NCBI GenBank assembly: GCA_039720395.1
Contig: CM077831.1
Span: 15,368,982-15,432,981, forward strand
Source of the DNA: Liquidambar formosana
Taxonomy: Eukaryota; Streptophyta; Magnoliopsida; Saxifragales; Altingiaceae
Length of the DNA stretch: 64,000 bases
Direction: 5' to 3'
Shown: positions 58,946-64,000 of the stretch, piece by piece
Position numbering within the stretch: the stretch's first letter is position 1
Layout of the letters: every line of letters starts with the position of its first letter
The notes under the pieces: generated by a model
What the model was told of the DNA's origin: nothing
The model's input: the letters and a program-made list of their open reading frames with translations, nothing else
Databases searched by the model: none
Translations under genes and position numbers: made by a program

Positions 58946-60092
58946 AGGGTTCAAAGTCTCAACTGTCTCAAACGAGATCTCGCCGAGATGATTCGGTCTC
59001 ACCACAAGCCAAGACGAGAAATCCCACCGTTACAAATATATTCACAGGATACTCTCTCTCAGATGACACAAAAGTGATCTCGCTCGAGACGAGGCGTTAC
59101 ACACGAGATCCCGTTGACACGGTGAGTTTTGGATGAGATATCGCACATCTCGTGCGAGATTAGAACAAATCTGGTCAAGGTTCGAACACTCAAGGGTCGA
59201 CTGATGAGTGGGTTCTTCCAGTGCAATGGTACTCGACAAGTGAGTTCTTCCGGCGCAAGGGTGCTCGACAAGTGGGTTTGAGCTTTGTCTCGGGTTCACA
59301 GTGTCAAAATCCAGTGAGAGAGCGAGAAAGAGAGAAAGAGAGAACCTGTTGTTATGGTCGCCGTCGATGTGCATCGCCATAGCCATCACCGTCATCGTCT
59401 TCTTCTTCTTCTCTTCTTAATTTCTCTATTTTTCATTTTTTGTGTCGGTCTGATATATATAATCACTTTGGACAAAGGCTGAGTGGCTGGGCTTCTTATA
59501 AATACAGCATATTTTTTTTATTTTTTGACCGTATAAAGCGTTGACCCTTTGACCCATTGTAAATTACAACCTGGTCCTTTTTTCTTTTTCTATTTTTGTT
59601 ATTTCTAAAAAGAAATATCTTATATTATAAGATTGTTTGATTTATAAAAATTACCCAAAAATTTTAGTATTTTCAAAACATTATTTTTCATCTTTCATAA
59701 GCAAGTAGGTAGTTTTAAAAAGTTATCATTTGTGATTTATAAGTTATTTTTAATTTACTTCTTTTTAATATAGTAATAAATAATAGTCATACCTTTTATT
59801 TCAAAAGAGAAATAACACTTATTAAATATTATGTATTTTATATTAAAACAATGCGCTAAGGCCTGTTTTAGTGTACTTAACCATAGTAGGTGCCCAAAGT
59901 TAATTGTTTTACTTATTTGATGTTCCAATGTGTTTTTGATATTTTTTTCTGATTTTTCTATTTTTTTTTAAGATTTTTTTGAACACTCTTTCATGCATAA
60001 AGTTACATCTCGCCCGAAACGCGACGAGATGGGCGAGACCGAGACAACCGAGACCAAAACGCGACAAGGACCGAAACCAAGACTTTGAACCT
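58946..60092. mobile_element. TIR element inserted at the LINE RT active site
   Basis: The ends AGGGTTCAAAGTCT and (inverse) AAGGTTCAAAGTCT bound about 1.15 kb between tgat on each side. The LINE reading resumes directly afterwards. Ends are rich in gagatctcg/cgagac words. A 117-codon minus frame (59395-59042) has no recognisable family. Confidence 0.65.
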
Positions 60093-62470
60093 TGATTATG
60101 AGAACGCTTCAAGGCAAAAAAATAAAAAATAAAAAAATTAATGTGGAAAAATCCTGTCTTCTTTAGCAAAAATGTGGAAGAGACTCCTGATGAGATCCAT
60201 ATTTTGATCGGCATTCAAAAGGGCGATTATCATGATAAATATTTGGGATTACCCACCCTAACAGGAAGATCAAAGAGGGCTATTTTTAAAAACATAAAGG
60301 AAAGAGTGTGGAAAAAGCTTCAAGGGTGTAAAGAGAAACTCCTATCCAAAGCAAGGAGGCGCTCAATCCATTCCAACTTACGTGATGAGTTGTTTCAAGT
60401 TGCCTTCATCTCTATGTGAGGAAATCAATTCAATGATTAATCAGTTTTGGTGGGGACAAAAGGACAACAAGATGAAAATTCACTAGTTGAGATGGGTATC
60501 CTTGTGTTGCTATGAGAAACATGGGGGCATTGATTTTTGCGATTTGGTCAATTTCAATCAAGCTCTACTCGCAAAACATGGTTGGTGACTTCTAAATAAT
60601 AGCAGATCTTTGTTCGCAGAGTTTTCAAGGCGAAATACTTCCCTAATGGCACCTTTCTTGACGCGCATTTGGGTTTGATCTGGTGATGGGTACTCAGAGT
60701 GAAACTGGAAAGACAAATGGCTGCAACACCTACAACATTCAAAGTTGTGTCGCCGAAAAAGGTTTTGAACAATTTTGCAAGAATAAGTGATTTGATTGAT
60801 CATGACCACAAATGGTGGAATAGAAATTTAGTGGTGGCCATTTTTTTGCGACATGAGGCAGAGACCATTTGCAGCTTGCCTATGGATAAATTGATTTGGC
60901 ATTAGCATCCTAAATGTTTTTTTTTTTTTTCTTTTACAGTGAAATCCGCTTACAATTTTGCTACTCAGAGAAGGTTTCGTTTGGAACATGGGAGAGCTAA
61001 TGAAGGTTTATCATTAACCCATAAGGATCTAGTGGCATCAATTGTATGGAATCAAGCTATTCTGGAAAAATTAAAATTTTCATGTGGAAGGCATGCGTAA
61101 ATATACTTCCCACTCGGACTAACTTGCAATGGGAAAAAATTCCAGTTGAGGCTAGGTACGAAAAATGTGCCATGTAGCGTAAACTATAATCCATTGCCTC
61201 AAGGAATGTAGATGGGCAGAGCTTGCTTGGTTTTGTAGCCCTCTAGTTTTAAGGGTTGGCAATCTAGTGCACAAGATATATGCCCATGGCTGATTAAACT
61301 CCAACAATATCTTAATAAGGATCAGATGGCAATGTTCATGGTGATGGCATGGTCAATTGGAATAACAAAAACCACTTAATATTTCGAGGAATGAGACAAG
61401 AGCCACATGAGGTAGTGTGGAGGGCATGTGATGTAGGACAGCCCTTAAAGTAGCAAATAAGGTTGCCTACAATCAAGCGTAAGTGGGCAAGAAACCTTTT
61501 TTCTTTGGATTTTATGAAGGAATGGTGGTATTAGGGTTTATGGATAAAATAGGGGATAATTTGTTGAAGATTTAAGGGTGAATATGAAATAAAATCAAAA
61601 GAAAAAGGTTGCTGGAAATTCTGGACAGACTCGGTATTTTAAGGTTTTTCAATGGTAAAGTGTATGGAAAGGTAGGGTTAGGGTTTATGGTGAAAGGTAA
61701 GGGTTTTAGGGTTGAAATTGAAGTTAAGGAGATGGTTGGATGTGGATAAATATTAATTTCAGCATTTCAGCAGTGCTGCAAATAAAATTAAAGAAGAAGA
61801 AGAACCTTGAAGTCTCACCAAAGGTTTCTAGGAGTCTCACCCAGAAGAAGATCAATGGAGTGTCACCGTTAATTAAAGCAAAAGCTACAGAAAATTTCAT
61901 TAATGAATTGTTGTAATAGTGTTTACAAGCCTTGCTTATATAGAGTAGGTCCAAGGAGGTGGGTTCCGCCGGAGGAATGGCTCTACAAAGTAAATGTTGA
62001 TGATGCCATGTCTGATGAAAATAGTATTGCAGGAATGGGGCTCGTAGTGCAGGATCACAAAGGCCATGTTATTGAGGCAGCGTCGCATCGGGTCCAAGAA
62101 GTATCACCTTCATACTGAAGCCATGGTAATCAGATTTGCACTTGCGTTTGATAAAGATCTAAGGAACTTCTCAGATGTTTTTGAAGGGGACAGCTTCAAG
62201 CTAATCAATGGTGTCAACAGTAAAGGGGAGGACAAGTCTTCATTGGGTCTGATAATTGGCAACATTAAAAGTGAAGTATCAAGCTTTTTTAGGAGGGTAA
62301 GCTTCTCTCATGTTCGTCGGGAGGGCAATGTTGTGGCTCACAGGCTAGCAAGATTTGTTCTCAGTATTGATGAGTAGAAAGTCTAGATGAAGCTCCCTTT
62401 TGTGAAAAAAGACCAATGTCAATTAGATGTTGATCTTTTTTTAAATCAATAAAATCTCAGCTACCATTTC
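60093..62470 (+). pseudogene. LINE ORF2: RT thumb, zf-RVT region and RNase H, 3' end
   Basis: The LINE continues with DKYLGLPTLTGRSKRAIF (60235), a KAILQ/CEEIN-type region, NQFWWGQKD (60440) and HGGIDFCDLVNFNQALLAKH (60525). A zf-RVT remnant (VKSAYNFATQRRF) is near 60945. At about 61450-61950 unrelated sequence intrudes. An RNase H domain follows at 61960-62380 (WVPPEEWLYKVNVDDAM, LHTEAMVIRFALA, HVRREGNVVAHRLARF) with one frameshift near 62100. The end is an aataaaatctc signal near 62449 and an (ataa)n tail. Confidence 0.78.
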
Positions 62471-63570
62471 ACATTAAAATTATAAATAAATAAATAAACC
62501 TACTTAAAATTAAAAGAACCACATATAGTTGCATTGAAGTTTCCAGTTTCTTCCCCCATTTGGAAATATATTTCCAATTAGGATACTCTTATCTTTACTC
62601 TTCTTTTTTCTTCTTCCCTTTTCTCTTTTGTTTCTTATTTTATTTTTACTCGTAAGATCACTACTGCTACCAAGTGAACCTAAACTTTCTAAATTTACTT
62701 TTCCTGCAACCATACCAATAAAAGAAAAATAAAGAAAGAAAGAAATAATTTACCTATAAAATGTTCACGTCCATACATAAGTGCATATAAATATAAGGCA
62801 CACATTCAGTATGTGCAAAATAATTAGAAAATTACCACAAGAAGGCTCCCAAAATATGCATGCCGAGAAACCCCAGTGAGACAATAGAAACTTGCCCTAC
62901 TGTATGAAGTACAAACTCTTTTCCTTTCTTTTATAATTTATAATTATCACATTATTTCTTTTAACTTCCTTACATCTAACTGAATTCAATATGTTATAAT
63001 AATAGAATTAAGTACTTAAGATTAAGTTTATGGACCTCTATAAAAGTAAACCATAAAGGGAAAAATCAATGTTATAAGAGGCAAGTTCGCAAGTGGGATT
63101 AGTTTGATCACACTCCATAATGCAAAAGTTTCAAATATAAATTAAAAAAATGAAACACAGGTAGACAACCAAATTCTATGAATCATCTATGTTTGCATAC
63201 AAATTTTTTTTTTCATGTGTCACAAAGGTTGGTCCCAAAGTGGGATTTCAAAACCCTTAATTTGGTCAATTTAAGGCTACAAGAATCACCACCAGCCTTG
63301 TAGCCTAGGTGGTGTCTCTTTCCCTCTTATAATGGGGAGGTTAGGAGGTCAAAACTTGACCCTGTTATTTATAAAACTTGAGGTGTGGGGGGACCTAACA
63401 TATAGGTTAGGGCGCAGGGTTTGGTGCCAAAAAAAATAAAAAAAGGTCACAATTATTCAATCAACTGATCTAGCTTCAAGTTTACAAACACAAACAAAAA
63501 TAAATTATAATTTTCATGCATCAAAAGCAAACGAGATCAACATCATAAAAGTAAAAGGCCAAAAACAGAC
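62471..63570 (-). other. remaining RPS15A intron, nothing recognised
   Basis: AT-rich sequence without repeats or coding patterns that I can assign. Confidence 0.4.
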
Positions 63571-63731
63571 CTGACTTGTTGGAAGTTTACGTAATCTATA
63601 TTCCTCAATTTCCTTGGCCTTAATGTCCTGTCTATATGTGAGAGCCCGACAATCATTAATCCTTCCCTGCAGTTCTACAGTTATCTTCCCCACTCTGTGT
63701 GGATCATGAATTTGAAAATCTTTGATGTATC
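63571..63731 (-). CDS. RPS15A: 40S ribosomal protein S15a (type II), internal exon
   Basis: The exon lies between a TTTGCAG acceptor (63732) and a GTCTGT donor (63570). It encodes YIKDFQIHDPHRVGKITVEL, then QGRINDCRALTYRQDIKAKE and IEEYRLRKLPTSQ, the central part of uS8/S15a. HDPHRVGKITVELQGRIND and LTYRQDIKA are typical of type II plant S15a. The N-terminal exon is not found between 63732 and 64000, so the gene extends beyond the window. The ribosomal role is binding 16S/18S-type rRNA in the small subunit; mitochondrial use is known for the type II family and only inferred here. Confidence 0.88.
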
Positions 63732-64000
63732 CTGCAAAGCAAATTAACTAGTTAGTATCAAGTCAAAAGTTGACAATAGCCTTCAAATTGCATAATTACC
63801 ACCCAAAATGTGAAAATTGAACCATATAACTCTAATTTTTGGTAACAAATAAGGGTAATAACTTGAAATTTGAACAACCATCATGGTCAGCAAGAGAATG
63901 TTGAAAACACATATAACCAACCCAAGCAAACCGACAAGCACGCGCCAAGATTGTCTTGTAAATTCAAAGTGAAAAAAATACATTTTTCCTTCCCTTGCTC
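63732..64000 (-). other. RPS15A: upstream intron of RPS15A, continues outside
   Basis: AT-rich sequence before the acceptor at 63732; no first exon is visible. Confidence 0.55.

Larger units (their letters stand above)
53116..63570 (-). other. RPS15A: 10.5-kb intron of RPS15A filled with transposons
   Basis: It is bounded by GTCTGT (minus strand, 63570) and TTTTGTCATGCAG (ending 53116). The interior holds TIR elements, LINEs and AT-rich sequence. Confidence 0.8.

Noticed and set aside
55826..62470. Single LINE with 5' inversion (twin priming)
   Set aside because: The minus-strand part has its own 3' tail and zf-RVT region, so two separate insertions fit better.

Overview
The window reads as nuclear DNA of a flowering plant (probably a eudicot), almost entirely transposable elements with one host gene at the right end. 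The evidence is AT-rich sequence, Ty3/gypsy and Ty1/copia LTR retrotransposons, LINEs, MITEs, and spliced exons of a type II 40S ribosomal protein S15a gene. Species cannot be named from the sequence.

1-36810: one large Tat/Ogre-like Ty3/gypsy element on the + strand. Its 5' LTR runs off the left edge (1-2050) and its complete 3' LTR is 33825-36810. It carries a PBS, gag, protease, RT/RNase H, a second archaeal-type RNase H and integrase. Behind pol lie two antisense genes: a multi-exon plant-mobile-domain (PMD) gene (24155 to 21493) and a DUF7745/PMD-like ORF (20990 to 19704). A dyad-bearing tandem array precedes the 3' LTR. All genes are broken, mostly by single-base stops. Three later insertions have exact 5-bp target duplications: a minus-strand Copia element (9466-19174, TSD gaaga) inside integrase, a chromovirus-like solo LTR (24394-27104, TSD gaatg) in the leader of the antisense PMD gene, and a minus-strand three-LTR chromovirus derivative (28313-32725, TSD gaaat) in the array.

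36811-46620: the older target, a cluster of related LTRs in both orientations. One is a solo LTR (39789-42503, TSD atagt) inserted into a sister LTR. A second, independent copy of the PMD gene follows on the + strand with the same exon plan.

46620-52100: unassigned AT-rich sequence, a diverged ~150-bp tandem repeat, a MITE cluster in TA microsatellites, and a LINE RNase H tail.

53017-64000: two exons of RPS15A on the minus strand, separated by a ~10.5-kb intron. The intron holds nested TIR transposons, a minus-strand LINE 3' end and a long plus-strand LINE, which is itself split at the RT active site by a TIR element.

The most unusual signal is a GC-rich, ~80-bp multi-hairpin module upstream of TATA boxes. 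It recurs in the LTR promoters (sense) and in the promoters of the antisense genes. Its outer and inner stems are retained while their sequences change in a compensatory way.
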